A model generated the notes under the pieces. The model saw nothing but the letters and a program-made list of their open reading frames with translations. It was not told where the DNA came from and searched no databases. Shown here one piece after another: positions 35,188 through 45,512 of a stretch of 64,000 nucleotides of DNA; within the stretch, counting starts at the first letter, position 1, and each line of letters starts with the position of its first letter. The DNA lies in the NCBI RefSeq assembly GCF_000002235.5, contig NW_022145615.1:32213094-32277093 (forward strand). Reading direction: 5' to 3'. The DNA is from Strongylocentrotus purpuratus (taxonomy: Eukaryota > Echinodermata > Echinoidea > Camarodonta > Strongylocentrotidae). A program made the position numbers and the translations under genes.

Positions 35188-36935
35188 TGGGTGCGTTTAA
35201 TCGACACTTTTTCACCCTAGAATCACGGTTTCTAAAGACGTTTAGTTTAAAACGCGATGCGTTCAAGCGATTTTTTCGTCGGTCGTAAAAATAAACGTGT
35301 TTGAAAACACAAACATGAAACGCTGAAAAAGATGCGTTTTGTATCATGATTCAAAAGAATCACGGTCGCTAAAATTCGATTGAACGGACGGAGTTCTCAA
35401 TCATGATTGTATGACGAAGCCTCTTCCGGTTTGGGAAAAACCGCGCGCCCACTTTGCATGCAATTTGCGTTCACTATACCATCGTGGCCTGTTCCGTTAT
35501 GTTATTCCTTGTTTTTCCTTCTATCATTTTTTCTTTCTGTTTTTCCTTATGTTATTCTTTGTTTCTTCCTTCTATTCTTATGTTATTCTTTGTTTTTTTC
35601 CTTCTATCACCTTTTCTTATGTTATTCTTTGTTTTTATCATTCTATCATTTGCTCTTTCTGTCTTTCCTTAGGTTATTCTTTGTTTCTTCCTTCTATTCT
35701 TATGTTATTCTTTGTTTTTTTCCTTCTATCACCTTTTCTTATGTTATTCTTTGTTTTAAGCATTCTATCAATTTCTCTTTCTGTCTTTCTTTATGTTATT
35801 CTTTGTTTCTTCCTTCTATCATCTTCTCTTATGTTATTCTTTGTTTTTTTCCTTCTATCACCTTTTCTTATGTTATTCTTTGTTTTTATCATTCTATCAT
35901 TTGCTCTTTCTGTCTTTCCTTATGTTATTCTTTGTTTCTTCCTTCTATTCTTATGTTATTCTTTGTTTTTTTTCCTTCTATCACCTTTTCTTATGTAATT
36001 CTTTGTTTTAAGCATTCTATCAATTTCTCTTTCTGTCTTTCTTTATGTTATTCTTTGTTTCTTCCTTCTATCACCTTCTCTTATGTTATTCTTTGTTTTT
36101 ATAATTCTATCACTTTCTCATATGTTATTCTTTGTTTTAATCATTCTGTTACTTTCTCTTTCTATCTTTCCTTATGTTATTCTTTGTTTCTTCCTTCTTT
36201 CACCTTCTGTTATGTTATTCTTTGTTTTAATCATTCTATCACTTTCTCTTTCTGTTCTTCCTTATGTCATTCTTTGTTCCTTCCTTTTTTAACATTCTCT
36301 TTCTGTCTTTCCTTATGTTATTCTTTGTTTCTTCCTTCTATTTTTATGTTATTCTTTGTTTTTTCCTTCTATTACCTTCTCTTTTGTTATTCTTTGTTTC
36401 TTCCTTCTATTACCTTCTCTTTTGTTATTCTTTGTTTCTTCCTTCTATTCTTATGTTATGCTTTGTTTTTTCCTTCTATCACCTTTTATGTTATTCTTTG
36501 TTTTAAGCATTCTATCACTCTCTCTTTCTGTCTTTCTGTCTTTCCTTATGTTATTCTTCGATTCTTCCTTCTTTCACCTTCTCTTATGTTATTCTTTGTT
36601 TTAATCATTCTATCGACTTTATCTTTCTGTCTTTCCTTATGTTATTCTTTGTTTCTTCCTTCTATCACCTTCTCATTCTTTGTCTTATTATTGCGATCTA
36701 TGCTCAAAACAGCAGTCGACAGTCGGCCGTAAACAATTCCAGAAAGCGCGCGCCGAAGTTCCTGGGCCATACTGCGCAGTGTGATGCGCAGTGGTTTGGC
36801 TCGCAATGAGCTAGAATCAGCGTTGATGAAAAATCGCTTGAACGCAAACCGCAGTGACCTTGCTTTTTGTAACGGCGTTTTGAATTGTGATTCATGTTTG
36901 TGATTCTAGCTTCGAAAATTCGATTGAACGCACTG
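35188..36935. mobile_element. Composite element: long inverted ends around a minisatellite
   Basis: The left end reads GGGTGCGTTTAATCGA and the right end, reverse complemented, CAGTGCGTTCAATCGA. Further matching blocks follow in the same order on both sides: CTAGAATCAC, AAAACGC and GCGTTCAAGCGATTTTT. The imperfect inverted ends are about 100 bases. An extra inner copy of ATTCGATTGAACG lies at about 35374-35386. The middle is a 1.2-kb minisatellite. ACC/CAC-rich DNA lies on both sides, so insertion into a trinucleotide array is likely. I could not identify a clear target duplication or a superfamily. No transposase is present, so it would be non-autonomous. Confidence 0.6.
35495..36690. repeat. 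Minisatellite, pyrimidine-rich units of about 20-60 bases
   Basis: Units of the type TTATGTTATTCTTTGTTTC followed by TTCCTTCTATCAC-like words recur some 30 times, with a higher-order pattern in which a CTCTTTCTGTCTTTCC word appears at intervals. The array has almost no stop codons in the three + frames and gives a 441-codon frame (35407-36732) that is a repeat artefact. Confidence 0.95.
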
Positions 36936-37729
36936 ACCGCCACTGACGATGCCACTTCCACTACCACCAACACCACCACCAACACCACCATTACCACTTT
37001 CATGAACGTACTTGACCCCTCAGCAGAGATCTTCAAGTTGAATGTCTCTTGCACTTCCAGATGGTGTTTATTAATGTCATTTGTGTCCCTCAATCGCCCT
37101 CCTTTCTCCTCTATCCATTGTTTCTCTAGCACCTACCGAGGGATCCCCGATGAATTCTTAAAAGAGTGACTCGCTCCTTGGTAACCTTCAACACCCATCT
37201 GCCTCGCACTCCCTGCTGTTGAGAACAGTCAACTTCGATGAAAACAATCACGCCCCCCCCCCCCCCCCCCCCCCGAAAAAAATATGTGAGCAAAAAAATT
37301 GGAGAGAAAAGACAGAAGAAACGAGAAAATGGGATATTTAACAGATTCGTATCTCTAATTTGCGCATTGTTTTGAAATCGTCCTTTTAATGTAATGTAAT
37401 TTCACTGTAATGTAGTGAATGGGATAAACAATGAGACACCATGTATGGAAAATAGTTTAGGATAAAGGCAGATAAGAAGAAGGATGTATAGAGAGAGGGA
37501 GAAAGAGAGAGGGTGAGAGAGAGTGAGAGAAAGAGGGGGAGAGAAAGAGAGAGAGAGAGGGGGAGAGAGAGAGAGAGAAAGAGAGAGAGAGGGAGAGAGA
37601 GGGAGAGGGAGGTGATGTTACATGCTGAGCACGAAATAGACAAATAGACAGACGAACAGTCAGAGAGACAAAGATAGCGATAAATGTGCTCGATGTAATA
37701 TCAATTTTATAATTTCCTTCCTTTTTCAG
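36936..37729. other. Non-coding stretch with simple repeats
   Basis: A CAC/ACC array (36938-37000), a C22 tract (37253-37274) and GA-rich sequence (37490-37612). The GA part extends a long - strand frame with an S/L/P-rich artefact tail. Confidence 0.6.
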
Positions 37730-37732
37730 TAC

Positions 37733-38008
37733 CGTGGTCGTTCCGCGTCGCTTTGAGAGTACATGCTCGTCTTCATTCGTCTCTCTCGGGGGACTGCCCC
37801 ATGCCAATGTCGGTGGCAATGCCCTTGTAGATGCCACGGCGCCGGATAACATAAACAAGAAAATCTCCTTCTTATTTTCTATGGACGAGTCGTCTCGTTC
37901 GCCTGTATCGAAAGCCAAGGCCCCGGATGTCAAGTGGAACGGTCTTTGAGATGCCAATCGGTCGGAACAAACTCGGCTTTCGGGTAGATCCATAGAGCCG
38001 CCGATATT
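37733..38008 (-). CDS. Possible internal coding exon, unknown gene
   Basis: On the - strand an acceptor (CTTTTTCTTACAG) precedes a frame open for exactly 92 codons up to a donor (ACG|GTACTG); both ends fall in phase 0. The peptide includes DLPESRVCSDRLASQRPFHL and SPPRETNEDEHVLSKRR, a natural-looking mix without low complexity. The opposite strand also has a strong acceptor (CCTTCCTTTTTCAG ending at 37729) and a donor (TCT|GTAAGAA at 38011), but its best frame stops at 37949. So the splice signals fit both strands and only the - strand is open throughout. No family is recognised. The patch is GC-richer than its flanks. Confidence 0.22.
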
Positions 38009-38957
38009 CTGTAAGAAAAAGTGTATTTTCACCACTTCGGTAGTTGTACTGTATATTTCTACCTTGATTATTTGCAACTAAACAGTATGTATACTGAAAA
38101 GCTTATTTTGATGTAAACCCAGGGCTGCGCATGAACAAAAGACAAGACGTGTATGTATTGTTCATTCATGTCGTACGATGTTATCAAGATTGTTACACGA
38201 TGTAATACGAGCGGGAACAAAATAATTTTGGTTTTGGTTCGTTGATGGTCAAATTATATTAAAAACTAGTTCATCAATGCACTTGATGTATTAATGTGGA
38301 TGCAATAATGAAATAATCATAAAGTTGTCTTCTTAAAGTTGCATTAGAAATCTCGTTTAATTTCCAAGATAAATAATATAACTAAATACATACTTAAAGT
38401 GTATATTTAGACGACGACGTGTTTATATTCCATGACATAAGACCATACAATCATAAAAGATCACATTTGTCATTAATCCCCTAATCAACCTAACCCCCTA
38501 ATTATATAATAACATATGATTATTTCTAATATCTGTTTTTTATTATATTTTTCATAATTATGACTCACTATCATTAACCGACTTCACACCTCATCATATA
38601 TTCAGCCGGCATGGTGGCAATAAAACAATGCAACAATCCAGTATCGTGATTAATTTGCACCACACGAGCTAAGTTACCATGGAAACGGTACAAAGTCAAA
38701 CTGGCGTCTCGGTCCTGAAGAATATATTTGTAGTATGAACACGATGAAGGGGAACATGCATGGCAGACCCTTGAGACTAGGGTGAAACTAGTTTTAGTGT
38801 GGGAAGCAGAAAGGGCTCCTTAAATTGATAATTACATTGATGAACAATCTCTGAGAATCATATGAACTCATCGATGCTTTAAGTTGAGACGATCAAAATG
38901 GCGGACACGCGTAACAGGTGGCGCCGTGGTTTTTTCCTTTAAAGCTCTGGTCATTGT
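38009..38957. other. Non-coding stretch with a small motif-rich patch
   Basis: AT-rich up to 38600. Then GTTACCATGGAAAC (38673-38686, one mismatch to the RFX X-box) and, near 38893-38925, CAAAATGGCGGAC (YY1-like) and ACAGGTGGCGCC (similar to the core of a CTCF site). These lie just outside the fold-back element that follows. Confidence 0.35.
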
Positions 38958-39475
38958 TAAAGGGGAAGTCCACCCTGAAATTAAGTTAGTTTTAATAGGA
39001 GTAGAAAAATGAGAGAAACAAGTCAGTGAAAGTTTGAGCAAATTCCGATTAAAAATAAGGAAGTTAGGATTTTTGAAGTTGTGATCAATCAAACGCAAAT
39101 TGGCAACTCTATGACGTATCATGCGAGCTCAACTTCCATTTGCTCAGTACTAAAAAAATCTAAAATTTTCATTTTCCCTCAAGAAAAATTTCAACCATAC
39201 ATGCACCCTAAATATAATAATTGCAAATATGTTTCTATACTCCCCCTGCAAGGAACAAATATATATTCCGTCATCAATAACGAAGAAAACATGATTTTAT
39301 GGAATATTATGTACAAAGCAAATGAAGGAGAGCTCGTATAATAAGTCACAGAGTTGCCAATTTGTATTTGATTGATCACAACTTCAATAATTCATAACTT
39401 TCTTATTTTCATTCAGAATTTGCTCAAACTTTCACTCACCTGATTTTCTTATTATTCTGCCTCTATCGAAACGTT
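38958..39475. mobile_element. Fold-back (MITE-like) element
   Basis: The left arm (about 38994-39130) and right arm (39330-39470) are imperfect inverted copies sharing GTGAAAGTTTGAGCAAATTC, AAGTTGTGATCAATCAAA and AATTGGCAACTCT. About 200 AT-rich bases lie between. The left side extends to AAAGGGGAAGTCCACCCTGA, which has no clear partner at the right, so the right end may be truncated. No transposase. The divergence between arms suggests an older insertion. Open frames over the arms (39081-39341 and others) are not genes. Confidence 0.75.
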
Positions 39476-40566
39476 GTATCATGGAGAGAGAGTCGACGCA
39501 ATCTCTTAAAACAAAAAGGAAAAGGTTATCTGAAGCAAAAAAATGGCACTAGGCTTTTTGAAGTCATGAGTAAAATGACGGATCAAAACAATTTTTTGAC
39601 ATGTTGGAAATTATATTGAAATTGCAATAACCAATGCACGCATTTTCTACAAGACCCTCAAAGAAAGAAGACCAGCCTTGAAGCAGAACCATAGTTCTTA
39701 TTATTTGCTCCACACACACACATCAATATACCAATATTAATGAACCCCGTCCACGTTGAATGAATCAAATGAAACCGAGAATACTTGCGACTAAACGACT
39801 GTAATCACCCATCACCATGGGTCTATAAAAATGTCAAAGACGTTTGCCTTTACCAAACAGCACCGTTTGCTTAGCGTGTGCCTCACCTGTCGCTTTTCCC
39901 ATCATCAATGTCAACGTGTGGGACCGAAGTGTCATAAAGTCGTCAAAATGATTGTAGAAAGCAAGTGCTCTTACCGAGTCTCGTGTTGTATCTACTAACG
40001 ATTATTAACATTCTGATAGCCAGGATGAATATTACAGAGCTCTTTTCCATCGCCAGAAATCGAATGAAATTACGTCTCAGTTTTGGAATTAAAAAAAGAG
40101 GCGCTTGCAGTTTTGTTCTTTGCAATTCTCATATGATATTCAATACAGGGCCTTAGGCTTTGGATGTGTAGGCCTGTTTAATTTTAAAGAAACTGAAATG
40201 AATAATATTTGACTTATATGGGATCGAAAGATTAATCAGTCGGGTAATATTACTCATGATTTATTTATGTCGACGATATACGATTCATGCACCGTTTATT
40301 TTGATGAATAGGCCTAATTCCTCCAACTATGCCAATAGCACTTTGGAACAAAATTCATATTATAAAGCCACTCTGTTTCACTGCTGTCTTTTGTGATGGT
40401 GAATGTTACTCAAGTCATTCCAAGGGACTCTGAGCGTGTGAGGGTTTATCTTGGGGGGGGGGGGGGCATGCAAACACTTGCAAACAAAATATATTCACAC
40501 GGTGGTGGTATCATGTTTGCGAATACATTTTATTGTATATAAAACAAATCCACTTTTCTGTGTTTT
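39476..40566. other. AT-rich non-coding stretch
   Basis: A G14 tract at 40453-40466. Short frames at 39943-40156 on both strands are unrecognised. A TAGGCCTAAT word occurs near 40310. Confidence 0.5.
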
Positions 40567-40840
40567 TTAATAATATTTAATTTTTATATAGCGCTTAATA
40601 CAAATGTCTCTAAGCGCTTTACAAATATACTATTACCCCGGTCATTGGATTCAGTGCTTGCCCGCACACACTGTGTGCACAATCTCCACTCCCTGGGGAG
40701 CATTCCAGCCGGGCGTTACTTGACGCTCACAAGCTGTTTGACCAACAATAACGGCCGCATCCTACCGGGTACCCATTTGACACCTGGGTGGAGAGTAGCA
40801 AGTGCAGGTTAATATCTTGCCAAAGGATATTATTTTTTCT
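40567..40840 (-). mobile_element. SINE-like repeat, family B, copy 2 (longest copy)
   Basis: On the - strand the order is: a block with CCACCCAGGTGTCAAATGGG, then CCCGGCTGGAATGCTCCCCA, then CCAATGACCGGGGTAATA, then the 3' part GTAAAGCGCTTAGAGACATT ... TAAGCGCTATATAA. The last three blocks match 44936-45105 in the same order, and the 3' part matches 20272-20432. I recall the block around CACCTGGGTGGAGAG as common in marine invertebrate repeats; that is memory and not a search. Confidence 0.75.
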
Positions 40841-42332
40841 GTGCGCCTATGATTTAAAATTCCGTTCGCCAAGTCCTGTAACACAATAATGTTTATGAAC
40901 AGCGAAAGGAACGCCCTCCATCTTATATCGACACCATTGACCACATTACCTGGTCACGTGATTGAATGCTGAAGAAGGTAACATTTTGTTTCCTGTTGGA
41001 TTTACAGTGTCTGGAATTCCTACCCCATCGAGCCATGTCAAGAAACCATATCTGGAGAAATTAAGCAAAAAATGAAGGAAAAAAGATGAATATGGCGCTA
41101 TAATAATATCGTGAAATTGATAGTTTTAGCAATGAGCCCATGAAGATTGAATTTTTCTTTGTTAACACAAGGAGTTACTGGAAATGAGATGTATGGAAAA
41201 CATGCACAATTCATTTATATGGGAAATGAGTTTGTTATTTAGTTCTGAATGTATAATGCTGGTTTCTCTTGCCTTCTTTTGTACTCCTGCAAAGTGTACG
41301 GAACTACTACCTGAGCACGGTTTCAATCACTCATGATCGAGACCTCTTCCAAAACAATTTTTACTCACAGGTAAAATCTGACACTGATACTATAAATTGC
41401 TTGACTTCATGTGGTGTCACGCGAGCAAAAGAGGGATTAAAATGCCGCATACGACACAGAATCGATCCCGAAACCGTTTCGATATCGTTGATACAAAATG
41501 AAAACATCAAACGCATCCGCATCTATTACTTTAATAAAGAAAAGGGAAAGGCTTCGGACAGCGGAATGTTTCACCTAAAAGAAAACCGGTCCAGTCGGCA
41601 GACCGATTGTAGGATTAGATCTACTCCTTGACGTCGACTCAAGTAGGGATGATCCTTCCTTTAATTGATCAGTGAATCGTAAATAAGGCTATCAGCAACC
41701 ACTTAGGATCTATTGACACCCTCTCCAGATCGAAAGAGGGTCATAATAGCCCCTCTGTCCGATTTGCAGGGGGATGATAATAGCACTAATTGCGCTATTC
41801 TTACATGTAACGAAGGAAGACACAAAGTCATGCGAACAGATGAAACCTAACTAAAGGTGGTTTTGTTGTTATCTAAGTTTGGCGGAATCGTGGACTTTTT
41901 ATGTTTTTGTTTGAAGCGTGATGACATTTATCAATCGAATGAAAACAAATACAGACAACATCAATGCATGAAAATGCTGTGAATGAAGACCATACACGTC
42001 TTGGTACTGTTGAAGACATGGAATAGATGGTGCAATCATTGTTAACTCTGTTTAATCTTAGTAAGGAAGTTTCGAGTTGGTATCACCCATTTACTTATTC
42101 CTTTGTCCATTGCTTTCATTAGACACAATGTTACAGTTGTCTATCTCAACCCAGGTGTACTAAATGAATCGAGTCTATCGAATGGCCCGTTTCTGTATTA
42201 TGTATGAACTATTCCTGAAATTTGTGTCATGGTATAGACATACACGCATTAAAATGGCGCCTTTTTGTGTCCGCCAAACGAATGCGCAAAAGCACACTCC
42301 GTGACGTGAAGGCGCGATATTGATGGTTGACT
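40841..42332. other. Non-coding stretch with one unrecognised open frame
   Basis: A + strand frame of 120 codons (41269-41631) has natural-looking K/R/N/S-rich composition (for example RHRIDPETVSISLIQNENIK) and contains a CACAG|GTAAAA splice-like word at 41366-41376. It has no recognisable domain and lies in a GC-richer patch. I rate the chance that it is a real gene at about one in ten. The rest is plain sequence. Confidence 0.35.
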
Positions 42333-42503
42333 ATTGTTTTACCTGACATCTAAGAAAGCATGTATATGCTTGTAGGTAAGCAACCAGGGGCCGAGGGACT
42401 TGGTAATGAGGATTAACGCCTTTAATACCAAGGGGCATGAGCGCATTCGAACCCGGGACCTCTCGTTTCCCAAGCCCCTGCTCTAGCACTGAGTCATCGC
42501 GCC
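42333..42503 (-). mobile_element. tRNA-derived SINE-like repeat, family A, copy 2
   Basis: Matches 11233-11427 on the same strand: GGCGCGATGACTCAGTGCTA head, B box-like GGTCCCGGGTTCGAA, and a 3' end with GCATATACATGCTTTCTTAG. The B box GGTTCGAA is better kept here than in copy 1. The body is about 25 bases shorter. Confidence 0.8.
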
Positions 42504-42656
42504 TTCTCGTTCTGTAAAAAGAAGAAGAAACGAAAAATCGTTGCCGACCAAGTAATCTATAAATTACTGTTATGTTCGGTTCATTGATCTGTGAAGGAAA
42601 TTGATATCCATCACATTGATTGAATCCTTCAAAGTGACTCTCAAAATGGGCACTCG

Positions 42657-42664
42657 GTCTCTCT

Positions 42665-42708
<44 letters not shown>

Positions 42709-42731
42709 TTCTTTCTTTCTCTCTCTCTCTC

Positions 42732-42762
<31 letters not shown>

Positions 42763-42790
42763 ATTTCTCTCTCTTTCTCTCTTTATATAG
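42657..42790. repeat. (CT)n tract
   Basis: About 130 bases of CT repeats with a few T runs. The overlapping R/E-rich - strand frame is an artefact. Confidence 0.95.
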
Positions 42791-42856
42791 ATAGTCATCA
42801 TCAAATTTGATTTGATGAAAGTGAAACACTACGGCGTTGTCCGCATAGTGTTTGTG

Positions 42857-43090
42857 TGATGGCAGTGGTGGTGGTGGTGGTGTTGGTGGTGGTGGTGGTG
42901 GTGGCGGCGGTGGTGGTGGTGGTGGTGGTGATGGTAGTGGTGGTGGTAGTGGTGGTGGTGGTGGTGGTGGTTGTAGTGGTGGTAGTGGTTGTAGTGGTAG
43001 TGGTGGTGGTGGTGGTGATGGTAGTGGTGGTGGTAGTGGTGTTAGTGATGGTGTGATGGTGGTGGTAGTAGTAGTGAAAGTGGTGGTAGT
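42857..43090. repeat. (GGT)n trinucleotide array
   Basis: About 235 bases of GGT with GTA and GAT variants. The poly-G, poly-V and poly-P/T frames are artefacts. The G-rich strand could form two-tetrad quadruplexes. Confidence 0.97.
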
Positions 43091-44935
43091 AGGGATTGGG
43101 GCATGTGCCAAGCAAGTTTTCCTTTTAATTATTTTCTCCTATTATGGGGCTAATTTGCAAACAGGCCTAAAACACGCGGCCCTGAAATAACAAGCGGACT
43201 AACCAATGTATTCGAGAGAAACATCGCTTCCTCTTCAAAGTAATTAGGTTCCGATTTGCTTAAGTGTTTTCGGAAAGGAGAATGCAATCACCTGAACAGG
43301 TAATAATCATTAAATCACACAGAATTACGTGGTACATGATTGTATATATGAAGAGAAAAAACAGGCGAGCATAAGAAGGGGGATCAACGTTAAAGCCTGC
43401 ACGATGATTACTCCTTAATTGGATATTTTCAAATATTTGTTCATTATTTCCCTTTCCCGAGGTTTACATAGTCGTAAAAGTCTTGCGCTGTTGTTAACAC
43501 CCAAACTAATCGGAACAGGGTGAAACATTGTTTGCAGCAAATCACTCTTCTGTCTGTTAATATCGGCGAAATTAATTTCGGTTGGCTGAAAAGTTATTAG
43601 GAATTGAACATTGTATTCGTCGCTTGATTCCAATCATTTTAATGCTGACGATTTAGTGTTTTTAACGGTGTATGATAGTTTCCAGTTAAGCTGAAGAAGA
43701 AAAAAATAGAAGAAGTAAAAAAAAAAGAAAAAAAAAAAAAGAAGAAAAAAAAAGAAGACAATCAAAGAAGAACATTAAGCATCGCCGTGCTATTTTTGTT
43801 CCCATGCTTGTACATTCGATAGCAAAGAAAAATAGGCAAGTTTTACCTAATCATTACAGTAATCACTGCTTGTAAACTTTATTCTAGACATTCAAACAAA
43901 GTGATGCGGAAATTTGTTTCTCATATCATTCTTCCTTCAGCGTATTTAAGCAGATGACCATGGCCTGCCTGGTGGCGAAGAGCGGGAAAATAATCTCGCG
44001 CTCTACGGACTCGCCTTTCTACCGATTCCCCGAATACAAATTTGTTTGATGGATTTTTCAATTAAAACCATGTGCATAGATGCGTAGGGTATCACAACGA
44101 AACGATGCCTCTTCTTATCTCAGTGAAGGGAAGGTAATTTGCTTCATCAAATTGGTCGGAAATATCGCTCATTACTCGCCTTTTCATGATCATACATTTC
44201 TGGTGAGCGAATTTGTAACAGCTCTTTTGGAAATTGTTCGCTTACTGTATAAGCCGCAGCGCTGACTCACGTTTTTGACAAAGCCATGTAGGTTGATTTG
44301 GGGGAAGGGCGTTCGGTTAGGAGGAGATATAACATGGATTTTGATTGGGCTTCTTATCAGGATAACAGCACACATGAGAACAGTGATTAGATTGAAGAGA
44401 TGATCAAGAGCTAATCAGCAAAAGAGAGAAGAGAAATCCTTGAAAATGCAATCTCATTATAAAGGCTCTAAAATCGCGAGGAACATGTATTTTGTTTTAA
44501 TTCGTGGCACTGTGTGCCCCTGTAAACGACCGCTTTAATTATTCAAACAAAATTAATATTGACTCATGTTAGTCCAAGCGTTCATGCGGACACAAGATTA
44601 CAATGCCCAATTTCCATGATTTCTGTTGTAAAAGCATACATAACTAATCTCTAAAGTTCACCCCCCTGATTGTTACTTGCACTCCAGATCTTTGTAGTCA
44701 TCTCTTATTACCCTTCTATTTATTTTGTTGTTATCACTCTTTAAATTCTTAGACATAGAAAAACATCAAGATTTCCATCCGTTGTTTTTTTACATTTTTA
44801 ATCTGCTTTAATGAAGGAATATAGTGGAATAGTGGAATATTAATATTCCAATTAAGTATGGAATTTTATCTACATTTCCCAATAAGATACGACATTCAGT
44901 GTAGTTTGCTCAGCATTTCGAGCGTTTGTAAAACG
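43091..44935. other. AT-rich non-coding stretch with small motifs
   Basis: An A-rich purine run lies at 43700-43760. A small GC-richer patch (43955-44030) holds GCGGGAAAA (43982-43990, E2F-like). An 18-bp perfect palindrome TGGAATATTAATATTCCA lies at 44833-44850. Two short frames near 44080-44375 are unrecognised. Confidence 0.45.
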
Positions 44936-45105
44936 GCGCCTGGCTGGAATACTCCCGAGAGAGTGGAGAATGTGCGTATATTTTGTGCTGGCAACCTTTA
45001 ATCTGATGACCAGGGTTATTATATTTCTTTAAAGAGCTTAGAGACATCTAACATGTATTAATTAGCGCTAAATAAACCTAGATATTATTGTTGTTGTTGT
45101 TTTTA
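44936..45105 (+). mobile_element. SINE-like repeat, family B, copy 3
   Basis: GGCTGGAATACTCCCGAGAG, GATGACCAGGGTTATTAT and AAAGAGCTTAGAGACAT ... TTAGCGCTAAATAA follow the order seen in the - strand copy at 40567-40840. The 5' part is missing. It runs into AT- and ATT-rich sequence at 45085-45270. Confidence 0.7.
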
Positions 45106-45282
45106 ATGTTGTTGTTATTAGTATTATTGATATCATTATTACCATAACTATCTTTATCATTATTATTACTGTTTTCATAATGATTATTATCATTATAATT
45201 ATTTTATTATTATTATAATTATAATTATCATCATTATTATCATTACTAATAATCAACACTGTTTTATTATTATTATAGTATA
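45106..45282. repeat. ATT/ATA-rich decayed trinucleotide region
   Basis: ATTATT, ATCATT and TTATTA words fill this interval. It may be the expanded tail of the SINE-like copy just before it. Confidence 0.7.
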
Positions 45283-45328
45283 GGTAGTAGAAGTAGTACT
45301 AGTAGTACTGCTACAGTAGTAGTATTAA

Positions 45329-45369
<41 letters not shown>

Positions 45370-45452
45370 ATAGCAGTACGTAGTAGATGTAGTAGTAGTA
45401 GTAGTAGATGTAGTAGTAGTAGTAGTAGTAGTAATAGCAGTACGTAGTAGAT

Positions 45453-45485
<33 letters not shown>

Positions 45486-45512
45486 ATAGCAGGAAGTAGT
45501 AGATGTAGTAAA
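45283..45512. repeat. (AGT)n trinucleotide array with higher-order units
   Basis: AGT repeats interrupted by TAATAGCAGTACGTAGTAGA blocks that recur at about 45370, 45431 and (altered) 45485, roughly 55-62 bases apart. So the array has a higher-order period and is not a simple run. It is the opposite orientation of the ACT array at 28681-28925. Confidence 0.9.

Noticed and set aside
35407-36732. 441-codon + strand frame, longest in the window
   Set aside because: It runs through the minisatellite and has only S/F/L/Y/C repeats such as SYVILCF; all three frames are nearly stop-free, so length is not evidence of coding.
37457-38077. 206-codon - strand frame
   Set aside because: Its second half is a GA-repeat artefact; only the 92-codon part between splice-like sites was kept as a candidate.
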